Positions 21,876 through 31,757 of a DNA stretch of 64,000 bases are shown piece by piece; position 1 is the first letter of the stretch; each line of letters opens with the position of its first letter. The stretch is from Leishmania donovani (Eukaryota; Euglenozoa; Kinetoplastea; Trypanosomatida; Trypanosomatidae), in contig NC_018246.1 in NCBI RefSeq assembly GCF_000227135.1, forward strand, positions 246,235 through 310,234, given 5' to 3'. Made by a program: the position numbers and the translations under genes. The notes under the pieces were generated by a model. The model worked only from the letters and a program-made list of their open reading frames with translations. It made no database searches and was not told the DNA's origin.

Positions 21876-24209
21876 ATGTACCCTCGGGCTCGGGCTAAGG
21901 GCGGCACGCAAGGAGCCGGACACGGAGATGGCGACGCAGTGCCCGCTGCCGCTCAGCCTACGGCAGCACCACTAGCCTGTGACGCTGCCTCATCGTCCGC
22001 CACAGCGGTCGGTCATCGTGAGTCTGTGCACTCCTTGCCGAGCAGCGCTGCCAGCCACCACGCCTCCGCGGGTAGCGGAAACCGAAAGAGTGTGCATGCC
22101 TCTCAGCAGCAGCCGTCGCCACTCCCCATGCCACACATGCAGTCCGGCATTTATGGTGAGGCGATGCAGGATGCGGGTGCCTCGTCGCTCACACCGCTGC
22201 CGCCGCCACACTTCAACGTTGGCAACGTGCATCACCACGGCAGCAGCTTGGGTGGCAGTGCGCACCGCTCTACGACGTCGTCCTCATACGATGAACAAAA
22301 GCAGCCGTTGCCGCGGCCGTCGCCACTTCGCATGAACGGCCATCAGGGAGACTGGCTAGCGGGCGCGAGCAGTAGTCCGACGATGAGTGGCGCTGTACAA
22401 TGTGGCTCTCCTGCCGGCATGGCCACCGCCAGTGCGACGGCGCAGGTGTCCTCCTCGCCGCACAGCCGCGCAGACAGCAGTGCTGTGGTGACACCAATCA
22501 TCGGCGTCGCTGCGACCAGCAGCAGCATGACCGCTCCCCCGATGAGTGGCGCGGCCCCTGGCGGCGCAGATTACCGGCCACCGGCGGTCTATGGGGAGGT
22601 GAACCTCGGCAGCAGTATTGGTGCCGGTGCGTCGATCACAAACAGCAGCAGTCTCACGTCTCTTAATCGCGCCAGCGCCTCCTTGAGCGGCAGCCTCGTC
22701 AACACAGTCAACGCAACACGCAGGTCGTCGTGCATGGCTGCCTCGATGGCAGGGGTCTCAGTCGGAATCAGTACGGCCGTCGGCGTAGCCGCTCCGCTGC
22801 CGCCTTCCAACATGGGCGCCGGCGTGCCCATCGTACAGGTGGGCATGACGGAATCGAGCTGCCCGGCTGCGGCGCCTGTGCGTGCCGGCGTTCCCGGGGT
22901 GACGAGCCTGAAGATCACGGTGGGCGGGAGCACGTCAGTGATCGCCGCGTCGGCACCTCTGTCGCCGCTGATGAACTCCCCATTACCCGCTCAACAGCAG
23001 CCGCACTCCCAGGCACGGCAGCCGCGCTCCGCCGAGCGATCAACACGCCCGCTCCACGCGAGCTCGGATGCCCGTAAGGGCGGCGGCGCCAGTGGCAAGG
23101 GCGACACCCCAGTCCCGGTGGGCGGGGTGGACAATATTGACGTTGAGTCCGATGAGGATCGGAGCTGCTCGTCTGGCATGGGACCGACGAAGCCAACCGT
23201 CGCGCAGGCGGAAGCGCGGTATCGGTATCTCTACGATGAGTTCCGCAAAGTAAGCGGGTTGCGCGCGAAGCTCGTCGAGGAGAGCGAGCGCATGAAGCGC
23301 GAACAGACAGGGCTGCGAGAGGCGCTCGACTTCTACCGCCGCAAGATCGCCTCAGCCGCTGAGGAGCGGGAAGCGCTCTTGGCTGACTACCGAGAGGACG
23401 TGCACAATGCGTTGCGCCTCGCTCAGGAGCTGGCGGCGGACGTTGCCGCTGCGCACAACAGCGGTGATGGTGCGTCACGTCCGGCTTTAGCGACCAACGG
23501 CGGCGAACATGGTATCCCCGTGGCGTCTGCGCAGCAGGCGCTCGACGCAGCCATTTCCCGCGTTTTGGCCAGCAAGGCCCCCATCGCGGCGGCAGCTGCC
23601 CCCAGCGTCCCTCCCACAGGAATTCCGGTGCCGTTGGCCCCGCTACAGGGGACGGCGGGCTTCTCTGGATCGCCGCTGCTGTCCATCGGGGAGCAACTCG
23701 GCCTGTGGTACGGGAGGTGGATGGCGATGCGAGCTGCGGCGCCCTGCTTACCCATGATGGACGATGAGGCCAGCTACCCGGACCCTAGTGAGCGACATCG
23801 TAGCAGCGCAGGACCGCGGTATGAGCAGGGTATCCTGTTGCGCGACGAGATACGCGATGTGTACTGCAATACCCACGCAGCGATAAGCACGTACATGACT
23901 AGCCTTGACTACGGCTTCGCACCCATGTCCAGCCAGGACAGCTACCCGCCTGCGGGCTGGCAGGGGCAGCGCCATCAGCAGCAGCAGTTCAGTAGCGAGT
24001 ATCGCGGTCTCCACTTTCACGTGGACATCCCACGCTTCCACGCCCACACGGTGTCCGGCTTGTCGGATCCGGGAAACGCCGTCGGAGATTGCACTGGAGG
24101 ACAGAGCACGCCGGTGCACAGTGCATCCTCGCAACCACCACCATTACCAGAGCCGCCGTCGTCTTGCCTCGCACCACAGAACCCCCGGATGGCACCCGCT
24201 CTCACGTAA
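21876..24209 (+). CDS. Conserved-looking hypothetical protein, low complexity plus coiled coil
   Basis: 777 aa from the ATG at 21876. The frame is open further upstream, but that extension is spacer-like (Cys/Val and His/Arg runs), and a likely splice acceptor AG lies at 21818-21819. Residues 1 to about 430 are Ser/Ala/Gly/Pro-rich and probably disordered. Residues about 441-527 form a charged helical segment with heptad character (EARYRYLYDEFRKVSGLR to LRLAQELAADVAAAH), likely a coiled coil. After an Ala/Pro-rich linker comes a more ordered block, about residues 606-690 (LGLWYGRWMAM and LRDEIRDVYCNTHAAIS), then a Pro/Ser-rich tail. I recognise no family; no signal peptide or membrane segment is seen. 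A structural or scaffold role is only a guess. GC-rich codon use matches the other genes. Confidence 0.8.
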   Translation: MYPRARAKGGTQGAGHGDGDAVPAAAQPTAAPLACDAASSSATAVGHRESVHSLPSSAASHHASAGSGNRKSVHASQQQPSPLPMPHMQSGIYGEAMQDAGASSLTPLPPPHFNVGNVHHHGSSLGGSAHRSTTSSSYDEQKQPLPRPSPLRMNGHQGDWLAGASSSPTMSGAVQCGSPAGMATASATAQVSSSPHSRADSSAVVTPIIGVAATSSSMTAPPMSGAAPGGADYRPPAVYGEVNLGSSIGAGASITNSSSLTSLNRASASLSGSLVNTVNATRRSSCMAASMAGVSVGISTAVGVAAPLPPSNMGAGVPIVQVGMTESSCPAAAPVRAGVPGVTSLKITVGGSTSVIAASAPLSPLMNSPLPAQQQPHSQARQPRSAERSTRPLHASSDARKGGGASGKGDTPVPVGGVDNIDVESDEDRSCSSGMGPTKPTVAQAEARYRYLYDEFRKVSGLRAKLVEESERMKREQTGLREALDFYRRKIASAAEEREALLADYREDVHNALRLAQELAADVAAAHNSGDGASRPALATNGGEHGIPVASAQQALDAAISRVLASKAPIAAAAAPSVPPTGIPVPLAPLQGTAGFSGSPLLSIGEQLGLWYGRWMAMRAAAPCLPMMDDEASYPDPSERHRSSAGPRYEQGILLRDEIRDVYCNTHAAISTYMTSLDYGFAPMSSQDSYPPAGWQGQRHQQQQFSSEYRGLHFHVDIPRFHAHTVSGLSDPGNAVGDCTGGQSTPVHSASSQPPPLPEPPSSCLAPQNPRMAPALT

Positions 24210-27200
24210 GCGAAGTACTGCCGCAGCCCCCTTTCCCCTCTTGAGGGGCCCATCGGAGAAAGCGCGCGGCTGACCCGGCATTAGTGAGAGCACTGGGTGA
24301 ACCGTATCGGCGGCGAAGGGGTTTCACAGTACGCGTAGGCGAAACGTCTGGTTGCGTCTGTCTCTCCATGCTAATCTGGGCGATGTTGGGCGCAGGGTCG
24401 GTCGATGGTGGGGGCGTGCACGCCGATTGGTACCCGCCTCTTTCTCCGGAGAGAGCAAGAGGGCAACGACCGACACACAACACTGCACCAGCTACCAATG
24501 CTGCTGCTGGCGCTCCGCCCCGTTCTTCCTTCCACATCCTTGCCGCTCCTTGTGCGTGTGTTGTGATCACCCACGCGTGGAGATGGCTCACGGTGCCATC
24601 GACCCCCTCCCCTGTCCCATGGCTCCGGCACGTATGATGTGTCTCTCTCCATCCCTCTTTTTGTTCTGTATCTGTGTCGCCCTGTCGATGAACATGAGAC
24701 ACCGGCGAGAACGAGAATGAGAAGGCGGTGCGGATGCAACTGGCAGACAGGATCACGCTATTCGAGCAAGCGCATCCTTTTCCGGCCCCTGTCCCCCTCC
24801 TTTCCTTATGCCCCACTGCTCTGTATCGCTCTCTGTGCATGTATATACTTTTCGCTTCTTGCTCCGCTCTGCCGTGGATGCATGTGTGTGCGTGTGTCTT
24901 TAGGCTCACCTGTTGTGGTGTATGTATATAGTGTATGTACGGTATGTATGTGTGCCCCTGTGCTCTTCTCCCTCGCTCTTTTTCTTTCGCCGCCTTCTTC
25001 TTTGTTGTTCGCTTGTTTTGTTTTTGCTTCTTCTTCCTCTTCCGCACCATCCCTCACCTCTTGTGTAGTTATTTGTTCCGTCTGCGCCGCTGTTGCGCCC
25101 TCACTCTCTTCCTCCCTCCCTCCCTCCAAGGCCTCCCCTTACCTCTTCTTCGTTGTGATTGAAAGTTTTACGTGCTACCCTCTTCTTTTTGTTTTCGCAC
25201 GCTCTGTCTTAGGGATAGTGCGGGCGGCTGCGTTGGTTTTGGTTCGTTGGTTTCACGCGCGGTGTGTATTGTGTGCGTGTGCGGACGTCTGAGTGTGTCT
25301 CTCTTTTCCTTCGTTTTTGTTATCTTTCTTGTGGACCTCATCAGCGGACGTGGCAGTCACCTTCTCTATTTTGCCGCTTATTTTTGGTTTCAATGTCTCC
25401 TCGCGGATGCGGGCTCGTGTGTGTCTTCACTCTACCCCCTCCCCCACCCACCCTCTCTCTCCGTGTGTCGCCGCCGCTGCCATCACCACCGAACGAACCA
25501 GCATTTCGAGACCTAGCTTCGTCTCTGTTTTACATCAATCGATACCACAAAAAAGGGAAGCTCTTCTCCCCTCTTTTCCCCACCCAACCATCGCAACGGC
25601 AAGGGACAGGAATACGCAGACACGCGCCCCCCCCCCCACACACGAAAAAAAACTTCGCTTACTCAGCTTCTATCTGTTCATCTCTCTCTCTATGTGCGCC
25701 CTCTTGCTCGTTGATTGACGGATTCTCCTCTGCTTTTCCGTTTTTTTTCTCGTTTTGGTTGTGGAGGGGACAACAGCAGCTTGTCTTCTTGTCGGCTACT
25801 CGTGTATGGCGAAGGCCCTCGACGCGAGGGCACGCTGTGGTGTCCATGTTCTTCTCAAGCCGCCTCGATGTGAGCCATCGTGGACAAGAATACAGGGAGA
25901 AACAGCGATGTAGTCGTTCTCCGCCTTTTCTTTGAAAACATATGTCCGCTACGCTCTCGAAGTCCATTACTCTCTGCGACCCTGATGTACAGCGCCTTAA
26001 CGAACGAAGGAGTGGAGCAGCAGGCCTTTCCAATCCGCCCCTCCCCTACCCCTCCCAAACTCGAAGCGAACACGAAAATACCCATTCCGAGATAAGACGA
26101 AGCGTGAAATGTTCATGGTGCCCTCGCCGGCTTCTGGATGGCTGCCATCGGCTCTCTTCCTTGTCGCCGTCGTTTAACTGCCTGCTTTGTGTGCATGTGT
26201 GTGTTCGCCTTCCCGGCCATTGTGCTTGCTTCATGCGCCTCATTCTGCCACACACACACACACAGAGACGCATATACAGGCTCTCTTCCCTCTTGCGCCG
26301 ACTCAGCGCCTCAGTGCTGACGTCTCCCCTGTCTTATCCCTTTTTGTTGTTGTCCGTTGTTATGTCGACCTCCTTCTCTTCTGCCGTCTTCGTGTTTTGT
26401 GCATCCCTTCCACCTTGTGTCTTGGTGGTGGGTATCGGTGTGTGCCTGTCGGTGCTGTGTGTTTCTTGCTTGCCGCTAGCCAGCATCTTTATTGATGTAT
26501 TTCTTTTCGTTGCTCTCATGATCTGCGTTCTCAGAGGCAGCAGCGGCAGCAAAGATTTTTTTTTTTTTTTGAAAAAGCAGCTCGTTCTCATGGTCATGTG
26601 CACCTGCCGCATCTCACGTTTTCACTCGGTGTATCTGTACAAGCGAATCGCAGAAATCTCCAGCCGATATGCACACACATATATCTATACGCTATGGTTA
26701 TATCTGGATATAGGTATTCACATATGTATGTAGTGTATGTATATGGAAAATGCGGTTACTTCTCTATGTTGGTTTTTTGTATGCGTGTGTACGTCTGCTG
26801 TTGGGCGGGCGGGGTGGTGTTGAGAGAGAGGCAGCGTCGACAAGGACGTATGCAACCTTGTTTGGCATTGTTGGTTTTAAGTTTTGCGCTTCTCTCTTTT
26901 TTCTGGTTGACTTTTTCTTTGTCTTCAGGTTTGCGTCGCATTTTTCCGTCTTCTGTTGTGTCTGTCGGTCTGTGTCTACGTGTTTCTGCGTGTATTCGCC
27001 CGTGCTCCCTTCGTTCCTGAGCGCGCCGTCTTCATCCTTCGCCGCTGGTGATGCATCATCACATGCACGTCTTTACGTTGATGATCATCGCTCCCTGCAG
27101 ATGTCCCTCGCCCTTGTTTCTTTTGGGTTTTGTCTTTCTCTTATTTACCTATTATTACTTTTTTTTCGCTGTTGCGGATTGTGTTTCAGCTGCCATAGGC

Positions 27201-27630
27201 AGTCAGTGACGCACCCACACACGTGCTGGCAAGTACGCGGATGCTGTGCGTGCGGACGCATGCAAGTGTGGCGAGAGTTTGGGAAGGCGATTTGCGACAA
27301 CGAAAAAAAAATATGTATAGATGCGGGCACCAAGCGCGCGGATGCATGCGACAAGTGGGGTGCATGTTGTGCCCTTTGTTTTTTGTGCTGCTTGATCCTT
27401 ATTTTCTCCCCTCGCTCCTCGCTTCATGGCTTCTGTGTGGATCGGCTCCTCACCCCTCTCTATTTCTCACAGAGGCCCTCCACTTCGGCAGCGGTGCCGT
27501 TTACATTGGTGCGCATTTGCACGCGCCTACGTCTCTTTATTTTTGTGTCAGTGAGTATCCCCTACACACCCCTTCCGCGATCTTTTCCGAAGCAACTCTT
27601 CGCCTTTTTCGCTTAGTTCGCGCGTGACGG

Positions 27631-28640
27631 GTGCGAATGGACGTTGACATCGACCTGTGCGGCGCCCCGCTAAGCGGCATGGAGCCCTGTAGCATTCCAT
27701 GGTCTGTGGTGGTGTTCTCCACCGCTTCCGTGTGGCCTTCGCCCAGCCCTTCGGCCGCCCCTCTTCTCTTCCACTGGCAGCCTCACGAAACCACTCTTCT
27801 TGTGCCCCTGCGCCCTCTTGTTCGACACCTTTCTCTTCTTTCTTCGTCCCTACCGCCGCTCTCGCTCCCGTTCTCATTCGACTAAGCCAGGCATCGAGCC
27901 CCCCTCCCTCCCCTCCTCCGAGCTCCGCACGCGCACACACCACCTCCCTCATGCGCCGCGGTCGCGTGCGCTTCAACGCAGCACTCCCCGCCGGGCTGCG
28001 GTGGGGCTCTCCGGACGAGGAATAGCGAGCGGCACGCATGAGCCAACGCTCTCGTTTTGCGAAGCTTCCTTACCCATCTGCGCACGGATGGTGGAATGCA
28101 GCCAGCCATCAAATATCAGGAGCACGACCGCAATGTTTTATAATTTTCATGCATCCATAGGTGCAGCGGCAAGGGGCTGCGACCCCCTCGCTTGCCGCCA
28201 CCTCGCTGAGTGCGGAGAGCAGCGGAGCTGGGACTCTACCTGCTGCGAAGACAACTCCATCATCGACGGCACGTCAAAGAAGTGTCATTGTTGTTACGGG
28301 CTCGCTCTCCCGCCCTCAGGGCGGTCGACGCGGGCCCCAAAATTGTGGAAGAGGACATATCGCGAGGTATCTGGGCACAAGTGCTGGCGCTACTGTGGGC
28401 CCGCCGCGTGCGCCTCACAGTTCAGATTGTCTCTGGTTACTGCGGATCTTTAACACACGGAGAAGCTCCACGAGCATGCAAAATGGGCGATGCCAGAGGC
28501 GCCGACGCCAACTGCATGAATTTCGGGACTGGCCACCAATATCAGAAGCCGCACTGGCATCCGCCTGTTGCCCGGAAGACGGACGCCGCCGCTTCCGCCC
28601 TCGAGTAAGGGCCCTGGATGCGGCCCGCTGCGATTAAGGC
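27631..28640 (+). pseudogene. GC-rich island with interrupted coding-like frames
   Basis: This kilobase differs from its surroundings: it is GC-rich, not pyrimidine-biased, and carries overlapping + frames of 84-217 codons with mixed amino-acid content. Examples are an ATG frame at 27637-27885 beginning MDVDIDLCGAPLSG and a frame at 28210-28608 containing GPKIVEEDISRGIWAQVLAL. No single frame spans the island and no family is recognised. It could be a decayed gene or a degenerate retroposon of the SIDER type, which are common in Leishmania 3' UTRs. I could not confirm SIDER signature sequences from memory. Confidence 0.3.
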
Positions 28641-28794
28641 GCGCTGCCCACCGCCGGGGCCGTCTGTCGGATGCTGATCGTGCAGCACGCATGCAGGGGG
28701 GAGGAACGGGCAAGGACACGAAGCGCTCGCTAGGCGCACGGCCCCGATTCGACGGCAGGACGGTTTTGCCCTCGCAGGACCGGGACGCAGACCT

Positions 28795-28824
28795 GGGGGG
28801 GGGGGGGGGGGGGGGGGGGGGGGG
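28795..28824 (+). repeat. Poly-G tract (30 G) abutting a gap
   Basis: Thirty consecutive G run directly into the N block. A second G run (18 G, 28949-28966) lies on the far side in a GGC/GGG-rich context. Both could form G-quadruplexes, and they plausibly caused the assembly to break. Confidence 0.85.
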
Positions 28825-28923
28825 NNNNNNNNNNNNNNNNNNNNNNNNNNNNNNNNNNNNNNNNNNNNNNNNNNNNNNNNNNNNNNNNNNNNNNNNNNNN
28901 NNNNNNNNNNNNNNNNNNNNNNN
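28825..28923. other. Assembly gap (99 N)
   Basis: Ninety-nine N flanked by poly-G. The true size is unknown. The gap lies in a spacer and does not affect any called gene. Confidence 0.99.
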
Positions 28924-29883
28924 TGCCGCGGCGGGGGCGGGCGGGCGCGGGGGGGGGGGGGGGGGGTGCAGCGGAGGCGGGTGAGCAGTGGCTGCATCTG
29001 CGTCTGTGTTGCTGGCATGTGTTCGTGGGCGGGATCGGGGCATACACGTTGGAGAAATACAAAAAAAAGGAAGGGCCTTCCCAGCTTGTTTTTGTTCTCT
29101 CACGCTGTGTCGGCCTTGAACGTTTGCTAGTGTTGCTTCCGTGTGTGTGTGCGTGCGCGTACCGGTCTGCCTACGCGGGACCGCAGGGTGCCCTGTTGGG
29201 AAGAGCAAGAAAAAAAACAACAGGAGAAAAGCTGGCCATCCACGTCTGTGTTTCTACGCGGCCATGTCTCTTGTGTCGGCGGCTAACACGACGACATGCA
29301 GTGGCGCGCAGAGGGGATGCAAGGAAAAGGGACACAGCAGGTTGGTGCGCTTCATGACATTCCACATTCTTCCGCTTCAGTGGCGTTGCACAAGGTTTCA
29401 ATGCGCGTACAAATATATAGAAGCATGTATACGCAAAGAAAGGGGCGCATCTTTCGATAAAAAAAAAAGTATATCGAGCGGTCGTGACGCTTTCAACGGC
29501 AACGAAAGAAGTACGGATACGCTACGTTGTCCCTCACTCGCGCCTCATACTGTTGTCCAACGTCGTTGCGCGTCCCTCCCCTTTTTCTCCACTCTCCCCT
29601 TTCTATTTCGGCGGCATGATTGGCATGACTATCACATCTCCTTTTCGCCTACTCTTTCTATCTCCTTGTTTCGCTCATGTCTTGTCTGCTTGTGTAACCG
29701 CCCCAAGCAACACGCACGCTCGGGTTGTTTCTGGGTGGCGCCTCTCTCTCGCTCTCACTCTGATACCGTCCTCTCTCTATAATTTTTTTTCGCGCTGCTC
29801 CGCCACACAACTCGCGTGCAAAACGTCTGCACACGCACAGAAACTCGCTGCGGAAACGTCGCACAGACGCGAGAACCGAACAT

Positions 29884-29920
29884 ACTTCCTCCCTCCCCAC
29901 TCCTTCCCGATCCATTCCAG
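29884..29920 (+). promoter_or_regulatory. Predicted trans-splice acceptor for the small membrane protein gene
   Basis: An almost pure C/T tract (29884-29908) is followed by CAG at 29918-29920, about 155 nt before the ATG at 30076. It is one of the cleanest acceptor-like sites in the window. Confidence 0.5.
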
Positions 29921-30075
29921 TCTGCTTCCGTATCTTGGTTGCACAAGCAAATAGGGGTGGTGTCTCTGGGTACCGCTGGATCGAGCGCGAACTTGTCTAT
30001 CAAGAGTGCGTCGCCCTCAGGCAACAGCTGCTAGTTGTGAGACCCACGAAGCGAAAGTAGCTGCAAGGCGATAGA

Positions 30076-30357
30076 ATGAACACGACGGCACTCGTGCAGA
30101 TGTGGGCGCTCGTCGCTGTCGCGCTCTCCATTACCGCGGCGCAAGTGGCGAGCGCTGACTCCAAGACATACGTTGCACCGCACCCGACGGTGGGTCTCTC
30201 CTCCAAGGACGAGGAGTACCTTATCGGCGTCGTTTCCTTCGCCGCAGTGGTGGTGGCTTGCTTCATGGGTATCGCCTCAATGGTAAAGATCGACTATGAT
30301 GATGACACGCTGCTCATGGTGGAGGTGCTCGGGGACATAAACCACGAGAAGGAGTAG
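30076..30357 (+). CDS. Small type I membrane protein, possibly related to the V-ATPase accessory/ATP6AP2 tail
   Basis: 93 aa. An N-terminal hydrophobic segment (about residues 9-27, LVQMWALVAVALSITAAQVA) looks like a signal peptide. A short lumenal stretch of about 25 residues follows, then a second hydrophobic segment (about 49-68, LIGVVSFAAVVVACFMGIAS). The acidic tail begins VKIDYDDDTLLMVEV. Membrane span followed by Met/Ile-Asp-x-Tyr-Asp-acidic-hydrophobic resembles the membrane-proximal end of ATP6AP2/renin receptor and Voa1-like proteins, but the match is short and tentative. The frame sits isolated between two non-coding stretches, with GC-rich third positions and an acceptor-like site upstream, so I believe the gene is real. 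Localisation to the secretory or endolysosomal system is inference. Confidence 0.75.
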   Translation: MNTTALVQMWALVAVALSITAAQVASADSKTYVAPHPTVGLSSKDEEYLIGVVSFAAVVVACFMGIASMVKIDYDDDTLLMVEVLGDINHEKE

Positions 30358-30574
30358 GCGCCTGCGCGGAATGCGGTGTCCACAAGTCACGTGCGTGCCG
30401 TATGGTGCGTGTGGCTCAGCTGCCCTTGTTCGATCACTCGCTCCGAGTGCCTGCGTATACCCTCATTCTCCTCCTCCGTCTTTACTTCTTCCCGGAGGCG
30501 CAGCGGCCGTATAGGGGAGGAGGGAAGGTGGACATTGGCGATGCGGGTACATGCGCTTGCTTCAATATCGATGC

Positions 30575-30594
30575 ATATATATATATATATATAT
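30575..30594. repeat. AT dinucleotide array
   Basis: About 20 bp of AT repeats, roughly 220 bp after the stop of the small membrane protein, so probably in its 3' UTR. Confidence 0.85.
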
Positions 30595-31697
30595 CTGTGT
30601 GCGCCGAGGAGTTGGATGAGCCTCGGCAACGAGAAGCGCGAGAGGAAAAAGATCGAACCGCGTGCGAGGGAAGAGGTGGAAATTTGAAAGAATTTTAGGG
30701 CCCGTCCATCACCCGTCCCCTTCCCCATTTACTTTGCGCTGCGTGTGTGTGTGTGTGTTCACGTGCGGTGCCAGGCGTGCTGAAGACGGGTCTGCGTTCC
30801 CCGCTGCGAGCGCTTACCCGTATTTGACGGTTTGTTGTTGTTGCTCATCGCCTCACTGCGGCCGTGCCTTCGCGTTGGTGCGCGGCCGTCATTGAGGCTT
30901 GAGCCGCAGGTGGATCTCTCCCGTTGTTTTTTTAGTGGCGCTTGCTTGACAGCGTCGAGGCGAGACCAAAGCACATGCCCTCACCGGTGAAGAGACGAGA
31001 GGGCCGCACCGCTGCGTGCTCGAACTCTCGAGCAGGGAAGAGAAAGGGGCACGTGTGAGGCACGAGTTCATCCCGGCACGCGCAGACGGCGTATTTTTGA
31101 ACTGCCTGTCCACACTTACCCTGCGCCTCGAGAGCTCTACATGGGTCTGCGTGGATGTAAACATGGAGCACGAACGGCAGCGCTCTGCCTGTCTGTCTTC
31201 TTGCGGTACCCCCCCCCCTCCTCCTCCCTCCTCTCTGCCCCCTCCCTCCCTCCCTCCCCATACCCTTGCTCCACCGCCCACGGCGCACGAGAGCATGCGC
31301 CGGTGCATGTGGACCTCAAAGCGCCTTCATCGCACTCTTGCCCGTGTTGTGCCCTGCCTTTGCTTCGCTCTGCCGCGGTGCACGTAGCAGAGTGGCCACC
31401 TCGAAACGCAAAGAGGGAGGGCGTATCAAGACGACAACCTCCCCCACCCACCCAAGCCACCGCAACCACCCATCCGGCACAGCCAGCGTGCGCTCCGTGT
31501 GTGTCGACCTTGTTTTTCCTTCGCACGGATCCCTCTCACCGCATAGACTCTATACCCCCGCGTGCTCTCCCACCTCCCTCCCTTACCCCCGAAGCTCACA
31601 CACTGAGAGGGGATATACGCCAATTTTTCTACGCCACAGCAGAACAGGGCGGCCCTTGTCGTGCTGCGGTCTCCTCCCCGTGCCTGACACGCGGTAA

Positions 31698-31723
31698 CTC
31701 TTCCTTCCTTTCTATCGACTGAG
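31698..31723 (+). promoter_or_regulatory. Predicted trans-splice acceptor for the CYTH gene
   Basis: The C/T tract at 31699-31716 is followed by GAG with AG at 31722-31723, only 35 nt before the ATG at 31758. Confidence 0.4.
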
Positions 31724-31757
31724 CAATTACCCGCTGCTAAGAGGAAGAGCAACGGCT

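Larger units (their letters stand above)
24210..30075 (+). other. Long intergenic spacer (about 5.9 kb)
   Basis: Mostly pyrimidine-rich simple sequence with TG/CA runs, and one conspicuous GC-rich island (27631-28800, listed separately) next to a sequence gap. Open frames such as 25942-26733 begin with mixed composition but run into Cys/His/Leu low complexity and lack recognisable domains, so they are not called. Confidence 0.65.
30358..31757 (+). other. Intergenic spacer
   Basis: 1.4 kb with an AT array (30575-30594), a TG run near 30745 and a C-rich stretch around 31210-31260. No gene seen. Confidence 0.7.

Noticed and set aside
25942..26733. 263-codon + frame starting MSATLSKSITLCDPD
   Set aside because: The first 70 residues look mixed, but the rest is simple sequence and no family is recognised; weaker than the called relics.
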